Below are positions 56,663 through 63,746 of a stretch of DNA of 64,000 nt, in pieces. Position 1 is the first letter of the stretch. Every line of letters starts with the position of its first letter. The stretch spans positions 2,604,001 through 2,668,000 of the forward strand of contig NZ_CP019343.1 of assembly GCF_002117105.1 (NCBI RefSeq). Reading direction: 5' to 3'. The DNA comes from Oceanicoccus sagamiensis (GTDB lineage: Bacteria; Pseudomonadota; Gammaproteobacteria; Pseudomonadales; Dasaniaceae). Both the position numbers and the translations under genes were made by a program. Under the pieces are notes generated by a model. That model saw only the letters and a program-made list of their open reading frames with translations. It did no database searches and had not been told where the DNA came from.

Positions 56663-57571
56663 TCACTTAACCACCGCCCAACTACCCTGATCATCCAGAC
56701 AAACCCTATATCGGCTATTATCCAGCTCCTTCTTCTCCTTAAGCGTTTTTATCCATAACTGCCGACAAGGGTTCCCGCTCTCAACAAACTCCTTCTCAAC
56801 CTTAATAGTCCCCTTGGCCTTGGTTTTTTTATTTTCCCAGCTCTCTTCACTGCCCACTGGTGCTTCATTTAACAGCTTGAGTGCCGTACCCTGCAGTAAG
56901 TCAATATCCGTACTATTGAGCCCTTTCTGCGACCCAAACACCGAACTGCTAGCTCCAGATACCATCTTAAAGGGTGCTTTAATAATCCCGGTAAAAAAGC
57001 CCGTAACTGCCCCTTCACTGGCCTTCTTACCCGCCACACTAGCTTTATTAATCAATACTTCAGCTTTGGCCATGGTTGGGGGGATCATTTCCCGAGTTGC
57101 TTCCACCTCAGCCAATACCTCTGGAACAAGCGTCCTATAACCCTCAGACTCAGCCACGATCGCTGGCAACTCACCCCTGACATTGGCAACCTCTTCCAGC
57201 ACTGGCGGAATAGCCAGCCGAACCTGCTCAACTTCATCCAGCACCGGTGGAATAGCCAGTCGAATCTGCTCCACTTCAGCTAGCAGGGTTGGCAGCTCAA
57301 GCCGCAGGGCCTCAACCTCCGTCAAAATCGGTGTAATCTGTTCCCTGACCAGGCCAACCTCATCAACAATATCGGGGATTAGCGCAGTAATAATCGCTAC
57401 CTCATCAACAACCGGATCAATGGCCCGTGTGGTGCTCTCAACCTGCTCAATAATGGCGGGCGCTTCTTCCACTACCCTAATCACGGCATAGCTGAAATAA
57501 GCGATGGCTGCTGCAATACAAACCAGGCTAAAGGGTAGGGCGAGGGTGGTTAAGGGACGGACCTTTTCCAT
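56663..57571 (-). CDS. membrane-anchored protein with 14-residue tandem repeats
   Basis: This protein is about 302 residues from the ATG at 57571, with one membrane helix (ALPFSLVCIAAAIAYFSYAV) after a short start; the frame is open to an ATG at 57670. Residues about 35-180 are roughly ten tandem 14-residue units of the form xxIPPVLDEVEQVR (for example LAIPPVLDEVEQVR, LAIPPVLEEVANVR, LELPTLLAEVEQIR), probably an elongated helical rod. The C-terminal 75 residues with ESGNPCRQLW and RYRVCLDDQGSWAVV resemble surface-antigen-like lipoprotein tails. Function is unknown. Confidence 0.75.
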   Translation of the reverse strand: MEKVRPLTTLALPFSLVCIAAAIAYFSYAVIRVVEEAPAIIEQVESTTRAIDPVVDEVAIITALIPDIVDEVGLVREQITPILTEVEALRLELPTLLAEVEQIRLAIPPVLDEVEQVRLAIPPVLEEVANVRGELPAIVAESEGYRTLVPEVLAEVEATREMIPPTMAKAEVLINKASVAGKKASEGAVTGFFTGIIKAPFKMVSGASSSVFGSQKGLNSTDIDLLQGTALKLLNEAPVGSEESWENKKTKAKGTIKVEKEFVESGNPCRQLWIKTLKEKKELDNSRYRVCLDDQGSWAVVK

Positions 57572-57734
57572 ACTATGGGGCTCATTATTGGATAAATTAT
57601 CGTCATCATACTGTAGCAGAAAGTGCAGCCAGGGCAGAGTTTTCAGGGAATTTGGCTTGAAGCCCCTCATTGATCAAAAATAGCGTGATTACTATTGACT
57701 AAACAGGCCTTGATCCCTATAGTGCGCACCCTAC

Positions 57735-57811
57735 GCGCTCGTAGCTCAGCTGGATAGAGTACTCGGCTACGAACCGAGCGGTCGAAGGTTCGAATCCTTC
57801 CGAGCGCGCCA
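57735..57811 (+). tRNA. tRNA-Arg (ACG)
   Basis: A 77-nt tRNA: acceptor GCGCTCG/CGAGCGC, D arm GCTCAGCTGGATAGAGT, anticodon loop CTACGAA (ACG), TΨC GGTTCGAATCC, encoded CCA. The 3' part is the likely attachment site of the integrative element that follows. Confidence 0.97.
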
Positions 57812-57820
57812 TATTAAAAA

Positions 57821-57848
57821 CCCTGGTTCTTTGAGCCGGGGTTTTTTC
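57821..57848 (+). terminator. tRNA-Arg terminator
   Basis: CCCTGGTTC/GAGCCGGGG stem (G-U pairs allowed) with a TTT loop, A run before and T6 after. Confidence 0.75.
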
Positions 57849-58026
57849 TTTTCTGCGCTTCCATCTTTCTACAACCCTTATTTTTACTGGCTTTGCGGTG
57901 AATCTCGCTGTGAAGTTAATCTGTGCATTTCACCTAATAGATACTCAATAATTAAGACTAAATCGTGCTGCATTTTATCGCTCATTTTTTCACCAAAGTG
58001 AGATATGAGTGACTTTTGCTTTTAGC

Positions 58027-59274
58027 CTATTTTATTGCGTACATTTTCGGTCTTAACACGATGCCTTCACGGCGTTGACAGAGCGTCTCAAACGCATCAA
58101 TCAGCTCCTTAACTTCAGCCGCCGAATAGTGTGTGGTGATGTCGCCGTTACGGTGACCCAGACACACTTTTCGGGTTTCAGGTTGAACACCCGCAGCCCT
58201 TAACCGGCGTCCACAAGTATGCTTCAGGTTATGTACCCCTTCCGTTACCCATGGACCCATTGGCAGACCCGCTGCTTCCCACGATTGTTTCCAGCTCGTG
58301 GTAAACATTTTCTTAAAAGGCTTTAGCGTTTTAGGGTGAGGAAAAACATAGTCGCTTTTGCCACACCACAAATCACGCTGTTGTTGAATAATGGATTGGG
58401 CAATACGGTTTAATACCACCAGCCGCGCTTCACCATTTTTCACATAGCCCCTCGGTATCACAAACACTGTGGTGTTTAACTCAGGGACATCATGCTCCCA
58501 GTCCCATCGTAGCCGACACACTTCCTGTTCCCGTGTGCCGGTATTGACGTTAAACAAACACATGGCTTGCAAGCGGGGTGACAATAACGGAAACAGCTTG
58601 TCTTGTTCTGCCCACGATAAGGGGTAGGCCTCGGCACTGTGCTCGGGTCGTAATGCTCCCGACGATGGCATGGTTTCGAGCATCGTGATCAAGGGGGCCG
58701 CATCAATCCAACTTTTGCCGGTTAGCGAACAGCGCCAACGGCGTGCTGCTGCGACTAAAATGGTACGTAAGGCTTCTAGATCACGATTAATTGTGGAGTT
58801 CTTTAACGGTCGCCAGACCGTCACCATCATCCGTTTTTCATCATCCCATTTACGGGTCTTAATTCCCTCTGCTCGTCGCCACTCAATATACGGTTCCAAT
58901 AGGCCGTCATGGATATCCTGTAAAGGTGTATCCCCCAAACTGCCATAAGGCAAATGGGGCGACGTATACTGGATTAAACGTAGTGTTGAGCGCCGAATAT
59001 TGTCAAAGGTGGCTTTACCTTGCCGTTCTTTCAAATACCGCTCTGCGCCTTCATAGAGGCGATAGAGTGGCCGTTCACCATCTCGCACGGCTTTCCGTAA
59101 CGTCCTCAGTTGGGTATCGAGGATTTCTTCGGCTTCATCGCGGTTATCCGTTTCAGTGCTGAAGTTAAGTCTTCGGCCTTTCCACTTTTTATCGATGTGC
59201 CAACAGTGCCGTTGAGGGCACCACTTGATACCTGCCCGAGGGTGTTGGGGCAGTGCGCTTTTTTTGCGTCCCAT
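58027..59274 (-). CDS. int: tyrosine recombinase (phage-type integrase)
   Basis: This 415-residue site-specific recombinase has an N-terminal arm-binding and SAM-like region (RLNFSTETDNRDEAEEILDT, VRDGERPLYRLYEGAERYL). The catalytic domain shows Arg in MCLFNVNTGTREQEVCRLRW, His-x-x-Arg as LKHTCGRRLRAAG, and a late LGHRNGDITTHYSA with nucleophile Tyr. It points towards tRNA-Arg, 216 nt away, as is usual for elements integrated at tRNA 3' ends. The gene marks the left edge of the element. Confidence 0.93.
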   Translation of the reverse strand: MGRKKSALPQHPRAGIKWCPQRHCWHIDKKWKGRRLNFSTETDNRDEAEEILDTQLRTLRKAVRDGERPLYRLYEGAERYLKERQGKATFDNIRRSTLRLIQYTSPHLPYGSLGDTPLQDIHDGLLEPYIEWRRAEGIKTRKWDDEKRMMVTVWRPLKNSTINRDLEALRTILVAAARRWRCSLTGKSWIDAAPLITMLETMPSSGALRPEHSAEAYPLSWAEQDKLFPLLSPRLQAMCLFNVNTGTREQEVCRLRWDWEHDVPELNTTVFVIPRGYVKNGEARLVVLNRIAQSIIQQQRDLWCGKSDYVFPHPKTLKPFKKMFTTSWKQSWEAAGLPMGPWVTEGVHNLKHTCGRRLRAAGVQPETRKVCLGHRNGDITTHYSAAEVKELIDAFETLCQRREGIVLRPKMYAIK

Positions 59275-59498
59275 AGTAATTCCTTATGTCGGATACCAGG
59301 ACGCCCATTGCAGCGCTTATAATTATCCGCCCACGTGTTTAAGTCAATAACATCAAACGCGATTCCGTGAGAGCCGATGGGGATTTCAATGAGGAAGGGG
59401 CGTACTAACGTGCCAAAGCGGTTTTTGTCCATGCCGAGGTAGCTAGGGGCATCACGTAAGCGTATATAACGCGGTATTGTTTGGCGGAATAAGTCCAT
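59106..59498 (-). CDS. integrase-associated accessory protein, possible excisionase
   Basis: This protein is about 130 residues from the ATG at 59498 (MDLFRQTIPRYIRLRDAPSY), with the frame open further to 59582. The segment RYIRLRDAPSYLGMDKNRFG looks like an AlpA/excisionase-style winged helix, and LNTWADNYKRCNGRPG completes the small domain. The 3' part overlaps the integrase by 169 nt in another frame and may be non-conserved read-through. Its place directly before the integrase suggests control of integration or excision. Confidence 0.6.
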   Translation of the reverse strand: MDLFRQTIPRYIRLRDAPSYLGMDKNRFGTLVRPFLIEIPIGSHGIAFDVIDLNTWADNYKRCNGRPGIRHKELLWDAKKAHCPNTLGQVSSGALNGTVGTSIKSGKAEDLTSALKRITAMKPKKSSIPN

Positions 59499-59646
59499 GA
59501 CTATCAAATAATGACTGAATAAAAATCCTGAGATATGAACGATAGGATTTACGCTTTTGGGGTTCAAGCGATAACCATCCATAAAAAAAAGAACGTTATT
59601 TTATCAAGGTCAATGAGTTTGGATATTGTGAATTTCGCCTACTTTT

Positions 59647-59862
59647 TTAAACGTCTTCATAAAGCACTGTGATTTTCACTTTAAGAGCTTGTGCTAACAG
59701 CGTTACTTCATCGTCTGTGATTCGTCTAACCTGAGACTCCATTTTAGCTAGCGTTCCACGACTGATATTGAGCTCCAGTACATTACAACGAGCAGCAAGC
59801 TCATCTTGAGTTAGACCTTGAGACTCACGAATCTCCCGAATTTTGGGGCCGATGACATTCAT
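59647..59862 (-). CDS. XRE-family regulator, copy 1
   Basis: This 71-residue single helix-turn-helix protein has IREIRESQGLTQDELAARC and SRGTLAKMESQVRRITDDEV. It is closely related to the neighbouring copy (59952-60173): both share an IGP-R start, GLTQ-(D/E)-LA, SR-TLAK-ESQVR and an EV/EALLAQAL end. Two palindromes lie directly upstream (59871 and 59917). It probably represses its own promoter. Confidence 0.88.
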   Translation of the reverse strand: MNVIGPKIREIRESQGLTQDELAARCNVLELNISRGTLAKMESQVRRITDDEVTLLAQALKVKITVLYEDV

Positions 59863-59870
59863 AATTAAGT

Positions 59871-59932
59871 GCTCCGTAAACAGAGCTAGATTCTTTCAGA
59901 CAATCTTGTGAAAATTGCTCCGCTATCAGAGC
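59871..59932 (-). promoter_or_regulatory. twin operators of XRE copy 1
   Basis: GCTCCGTAAACAGAGC (59871-59886) and GCTCCGCTATCAGAGC (59917-59932) are dyads with GCTC/GAGC ends. Their starts are 46 nt apart, and they enclose the promoter-sized gap upstream of the gene. Confidence 0.65.
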
Positions 59933-59951
59933 TGTACGGTAAAAGCTCAAA

Positions 59952-60173
59952 TCAAGACTCTTTGGTCTTATAAAGCTCTTCTACCGGCAGATGCAGGGCT
60001 TGAGAGAGCAGGGCGGCTTCGCTATCGGACACCTTTCTTACCTGAGACTCGATTTTAGCCAGAGTAGACCGACTGAGGTCCCAGCCTAAAAGGTTACACT
60101 GACCGGCTAAATCTTCCTGTGTTAACCCTTGTGCTCGTCGAAGGTGCCTGACTCGTGGGCCAATCGTATTCAT
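59952..60173 (-). CDS. XRE-family regulator, copy 2
   Basis: This protein is 73 residues from the ATG at 60173 (MNTIGPRVRHLRRAQGLTQE), preferred over the upstream ATG because it matches the start of copy 1. The helix-turn-helix is VRHLRRAQGLTQEDLAGQC and SRSTLAKIESQVRKVSDSE. It arose with copy 1 by tandem duplication. The upstream palindromes at 60182 and 60228 match those of copy 1 in form and spacing. Cross-regulation between the two is likely. Confidence 0.88.
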   Translation of the reverse strand: MNTIGPRVRHLRRAQGLTQEDLAGQCNLLGWDLSRSTLAKIESQVRKVSDSEAALLSQALHLPVEELYKTKES

Positions 60174-60181
60174 ACAATGCT

Positions 60182-60243
60182 GCTCCGTAATCGGAGCTTG
60201 ATTCTTGCAGATAAGTATGTGAATATTGCTCCGAATACGGAGC
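60182..60243 (-). promoter_or_regulatory. twin operators of XRE copy 2
   Basis: GCTCCGTAATCGGAGC (60182-60197) and GCTCCGAATACGGAGC (60228-60243) have perfect 6-bp arms, CTCCG/CGGAG, with starts 46 nt apart as in copy 1. Confidence 0.7.
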
Positions 60244-60422
60244 ATTAAAAATTTAATTAAGCGATTGCCCTCGCTGGGGTAAAAGCAACGAAGGGCGCAT
60301 TCAATTGAAGTTTAAAGAATCAAACTACAGTTGGGTGGATGCTCTTTAGTGTTTCCTGTACTCAAGGAGGCGATTGGATTCAGGCTGATCGCTATGGGAA
60401 ATAGAAAATTGGAGTTATGGAT

Positions 60423-60599
60423 ATGCTGATTTTAACTAGAAGGATAGGTGAGGCACTGATAATCGGAGATGATATTACGATCATGGTATTAGAGGTGCAG
60501 GGCAATCAGGTGCGATTAGGTATTAAGGCACCCAGAGAAGTAGAGGTTCACAGGGAGGAAATTTATAATAGAATCCAGATTGAAAAAAACAAAAGTTGA
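60423..60599 (+). CDS. CsrA paralogue in the integrative element
   Basis: This 58-residue CsrA homologue has [37 protein letters not shown] and [14 protein letters not shown]. The ATG at 60423 is chosen because GGAG (60411-60414) then sits 8 nt away, while the ATG at 60417 is too close. It is clearly related to the chromosomal csrA (55883) but has diverged at about a third of positions. It may retarget or compete with host CsrA regulation. Confidence 0.9.
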   Translation: MLILTRRIGEALIIGDDITIMVLEVQGNQVRLGIKAPREVEVHREEIYNRIQIEKNKS

Positions 60600-60896
60600 T
60601 AGGTACACAGCGCCCGGAATTTCCTCCTCATTATGAATGCCTGAGGATGAAAAAAGGATACAAAAGGGATACAAAAAGGATGCTAAAGTCTGTGCTTTTT
60701 AAAGCCCTGCAAGCCTCGAAAAAGGATGGTCAATCACTGTTTATGGCCATGTTGCATCCTGCCTGAACATCACCAGTGCTGACGTTGAAGCGTTTGTTAC
60801 CATCCTTGAAGCGCGGCAGGATAGTTCAACTGAGGCTAAAAATAATGAACAGGTTTGCCATCCTGATTAAGGGCCTGATTGTGTTTTCAAAACCAT
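60600..60896. other. non-coding stretch with GGA-rich direct repeats and an open-frame remnant
   Basis: Direct repeats of the form AAAAGGATAC occur three times at 60652-60683. A 55-codon open frame without a start (60703-60870, ...KGWSITVYGHVASCLNITS..., ending VCHPD) looks protein-like and may be a gene fragment. Nothing else is recognisable. Confidence 0.3.
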
Positions 60897-60939
60897 CCCC
60901 TTTTTAGTTGTAGAGCTAAGCTCTACAACTAAAAAGGGG
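60897..60939. repeat. 43-nt perfect inverted repeat
   Basis: Arms of 21 nt (starting CCCCTTTTTAGTTGTAGAG and completed by CT) around a single A. Every base of one arm is complementary to the other. It could be a cruciform, the end of a mobile element or a very strong hairpin. Confidence 0.95.
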
Positions 60940-61913
60940 ACCCAAGGTAAAGCGGGTTAAGTGTGTGAACTTTCCGGCGCTGGCCAACTTGCGTTGCCAC
61001 TGGCAACGAGTCTTCTTAAAAAGCTATCTTTTTTGCGTGTATGGTTTTCCGCTGTTGGCAATTTCCCCTCTATGATCTAATGCCTCTGAATGATCTGTAA
61101 CGGCTACAGCCTTAGCCGTGAACGCGTACTTTGCTACCGTTAGTTATATGAGCGACAGCTCAGGATGAACAACCACTGTTATCAGTGGCCCAAGTTTATA
61201 TTTTCCAGTGACATTCCTTGTCATTGGCCATGACTGCCTGCTCTCTCAGAGTGATTGAGAGTGTCAGGTGGATAAAACTTTCTTTCACTATTGAACGATT
61301 CTTTGTCGTCATCGGCAAAGTAATCCTATCCAATAAGCAGTAACGATGTGTGGCCGTTACACGCTTAACGGCATCCGTTGAAGGCTAGCAATAGCACTCA
61401 ACAACTGGCCCATGAAAGTGGCGCTGAACAGACGCAGTGAAATTCACCCCAAGGGGCATGCGTCAGCAACTACCGTTGTGGAGTAATTTCATCACGGTTG
61501 GCCAGGTTATTGATGGCCAACACTCAATTAAAGATAAACACTCACACCGAAGGAGATGAATCCCCAAAGAAAGACGACCAGAAGGTAAGGAAGCAGGCGT
61601 CTCTGTTTTAGCGAAGCTACACAGAGACGCCTGAAGGCGAAACGGAAAAATGCTAATCCAATCAAGAATCTATGAAAGGATTTGCCGCCGAAAACTGCTA
61701 CAAACTGCCTGTACGGCTCAAAAAAGTTGCTTATTTTAACCGCTTTTTGAGCACGCTTAACCCGCAAGCAATAATATATTGCCTGTTTTGAAGTGTTCTG
61801 TACCGACAGTGATATGCTCTAGCTTCCCTTGGGAAGCCGTCTGGTGAAGCGAGTTCATCAAGCGCGGTCGACGCTCTATTCGGCTTTACTACTAACCATA
61901 ATCAGGGTTATTT
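60940..61913. other. hairpin-dense non-coding region, candidate structured RNA
   Basis: Twelve short, mostly perfect inverted repeats follow one another without a convincing gene. They lie at 60991-61008 (CGTTGCC/GGCAACG), 61100-61119 (ACGGCTA/TAGCCGT), 61173-61188 (CCACTG/CAGTGG), 61205-61227, 61243-61261, 61353-61372 (GCCGTTA/TAACGGC), 61377-61402, 61431-61464, 61498-61520 (TTGGCCA/TGGCCAA), 61595-61632 (AGGCGTCTCTGT/ACAGAGACGCCT), 61716-61752 and 61822-61837 (GCTTCCC/GGGAAGC). Their compact loops suggest a folded RNA or recombination site. A minus-strand frame of 79 codons (61528-61767) is probably a by-product. Confidence 0.5.
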
Positions 61914-62090
61914 ATGAGCAAAGTCGGTGGCGGAAGGAGTTTTGGGTATGGTAAGAATATAAGGAGGGCGGTTTAAAATGTCCTGAAAGATCGTTATGAG
62001 GTGGGGTTTTCCTCCTTCAAGTGTCTTAATAGTGAGGCCTCTGGGTTAACCAAACTTTGTACATACAACCGCTTGAGTTTGAAGATATAG
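61914..62090 (+). pseudogene. possible remnant of a second tyrosine-recombinase gene
   Basis: The frame reads MSKVGGGRSFGYGKNIRRAV, then a TAA at 61974-61976, then continues in the same frame as NVLKDRYEVGFSSFKCLNSE and ends at 62090. The two parts together resemble the N-terminus of integrase-domain recombinases (RSFG-GKN...AL...RY-G-F-S pattern). One in-frame stop and early truncation suggest decay. Identification is by memory of the family only. Confidence 0.35.
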
Positions 62091-62379
62091 TGTTTTGGTC
62101 AAAAAACACACAGGGTTAAAGCTCACTTTAAGCTTTTGGGCGTGATATTTAGGTGCATTGGTGCTGTTTTGTGTGAAATACTGCTCATATCAAGGCCTTA
62201 GTCTTGTTATATTCTGTTTAGGAACCATATTAGTATTATGCAGTCTTAATCTGTTCAGTGGCCTAGAGCGTATGCTTTGTAACTAATTGGCGAAAACTAA
62301 GTGTAAGTAACTATTGCATGCATTGTGCTAAGTGGTTACAGTGCCGTCCCTAATTAGTAATACTGCGCTGTCAGAACTA
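62091..62379. other. gene-free gap
   Basis: A/T-rich sequence with no frame or strong stem I can support. Variants of TAGTAACTAAT recur from 62279 to 62430. Confidence 0.4.
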
Positions 62380-62408
62380 TTGACAATGCTAATTTGTACA
62401 ACTATTGT
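62380..62408 (+). promoter_or_regulatory. strong sigma70-like promoter
   Basis: TTGACA at 62380-62385, 17-nt spacer, TATTGT at 62403-62408. It is followed by a leader hairpin, a ribosome site, a small frame and a terminator. Confidence 0.6.
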
Positions 62409-62467
62409 TGGGTTGTTAGTAACTAATCACCCAATAATAATAAATCATGACAACAGTGGAGTAATAT

Positions 62468-62539
62468 ATGACCAACATAGCTTTTAGTAATAGTAATTTA
62501 GCTTTGAGTTTTATTTCTGGGAAGGTCACGTCTGTCTAG
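62468..62539 (+). CDS. candidate 23-residue peptide gene
   Basis: The frame encodes MTNIAFSNSNLALSFISGKV followed by TSV. GGAG at 62458-62461 is 6 nt before the ATG, a consensus promoter is 60 nt upstream, and a terminator begins 24 nt after the stop. That makes a complete compact transcription unit. The 5' leader can form GGGT..ACCC with inner TTAGT/ACTAA. I know no family; it may be a leader, toxin-like or signalling peptide, or just an sRNA. Confidence 0.4.
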   Translation: MTNIAFSNSNLALSFISGKVTSV

Positions 62540-62562
62540 TTTTAAATATCTTCTAATAATAG

Positions 62563-62587
62563 AGCCCGGCAAGTCCGGGCTTTATTT
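62563..62587. terminator. intrinsic terminator
   Basis: AGCCCGG/CCGGGCT with loop CAAGT and T-rich tail TTATTTT. It closes the small plus-strand unit and may also serve the convergent gene. Confidence 0.8.
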
Positions 62588-62597
62588 TGGCTGTAAT

Positions 62598-63746
62598 TTA
62601 CTCAGTATCTTCAGTTGCAATCCATCGACAAGACATAAGTATTCCTGGCATCATCCATCCTTTTTTGTGCAGTGTTCTCTCGTTATCCGCTTGTGGCGGT
62701 TCTAAATTATTTTTATTGGATACGTGGAAGAACTCGAACTTCCACTTTTCTGGGAGTGTTACTTGAACAGTGGCGCCATGGGTCGGTTGCTTGATATTAA
62801 ACATATAGTCATTATCGTCCAGATATGACTCTTCCTCTGTAATGATTTCTGTCATGGCCCTATTAATGGGGATGTCATACTTCATTATAATTTGAATATC
62901 CCCGCCTCCGAGGTGAGTTGCTGTTATGTTGTCATTGTTAGACCTAATAACTAGAGGGTCTTGAGATACAATTGAAAAAACACCTTCGGTAGAGCATATA
63001 GGCGTGCCATTGACTGATATGGTTATTATTAAGCTTTCCAGATCTTCATATTTGGCAGTTGTTGTATATTCGAAGGGATAGTTTGTTTCTGGGTCCATTG
63101 ATAAGTCAGAACGGTACTGGCTATCTAAAGCTATAGTGTGTAATGAGAATTTAGTGCGTTCTTTCCACTTTACCCTGTCGCCATCTTTGACGATGTTGAT
63201 TTTCTGGAAGTGGGCTGAGCGGTGAGGCTTTCGAGGATCAAGGAACGACATTACCCCTTCTTCTAAAAAATTATAAAAACCATCAGCTCTTGTGCAGTGG
63301 GTGCCATATACATTTTCTAAAATTACAGGGAGCCTGCTTTTTATTGATTCATGGTTATTAAGAATAATGGCTTGGTCCAGACTGTTTTCTCTCATTTCAT
63401 GTGTTAGGGTTTGCTGGAAATCGACTATAGTTTGTTGGGCCTCTTCGGTGCTTGACTCTATAGCTTCAACATATTCGGTAAATATTGGTTGTATATGATC
63501 AGACCAAAAGTCCTCCGCCCAGCTATTTAAGATAAATATGACCATGGAGAGGGCAATTGAGGTTACACCTGTTAATAGTATTTCTGAGCTGTAGCTTAAT
63601 AAAAACTTACCGAGTGCCCCGTTAGGATCGATGCCCACCGCCTTGATTAAGGGGAGCGCTAGAAACCATATGGCCAGAGCTCCAGTGCCTATCCAAAAGT
63701 ATGTTTTAGATTTGATTAAGACTTTAACTGCAATATTCCTTGCCAT
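62598..63746 (-). CDS. two-TM membrane protein with large soluble C-terminal domain, unknown
   Basis: The 382-residue protein has two membrane helices (about 16-38, YFWIGTGALAIWFLALPLI; about 50-75, LLTGVTSIALSMVIFILN). A helical segment follows (85-150, rich in Glu/Gln: IESSTEEAQQTIVDFQQTL), then a soluble beta-rich domain to the end (KINIVKDGDRVKWKERTKF, ATVQVTLPEKWKFEFFHV). No catalytic motif stands out. The layout (TM pair plus cytoplasmic sensor/effector domain) in an integrative element fits defence or stress membrane effectors, but this is inference. Confidence 0.7.
   Translation of the reverse strand: MARNIAVKVLIKSKTYFWIGTGALAIWFLALPLIKAVGIDPNGALGKFLLSYSSEILLTGVTSIALSMVIFILNSWAEDFWSDHIQPIFTEYVEAIESSTEEAQQTIVDFQQTLTHEMRENSLDQAIILNNHESIKSRLPVILENVYGTHCTRADGFYNFLEEGVMSFLDPRKPHRSAHFQKINIVKDGDRVKWKERTKFSLHTIALDSQYRSDLSMDPETNYPFEYTTTAKYEDLESLIITISVNGTPICSTEGVFSIVSQDPLVIRSNNDNITATHLGGGDIQIIMKYDIPINRAMTEIITEEESYLDDNDYMFNIKQPTHGATVQVTLPEKWKFEFFHVSNKNNLEPPQADNERTLHKKGWMMPGILMSCRWIATEDTE

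Noticed and set aside
60652-60683. Iteron origin or CRISPR-like repeats
   Set aside because: Only three short, A-rich repeats without regular spacers. No CRISPR array or cas gene was seen anywhere in the window.
61528-61767. 79-codon minus-strand frame
   Set aside because: It reads straight through two strong hairpins, has no ribosome site, and has a basic, aromatic-rich composition typical of translated structured non-coding DNA.
61080-61900. Integron attC array
   Set aside because: Inverted repeats are abundant, but I could not find paired RYYYAAC/GTTRRRY core sites in correct spacing.
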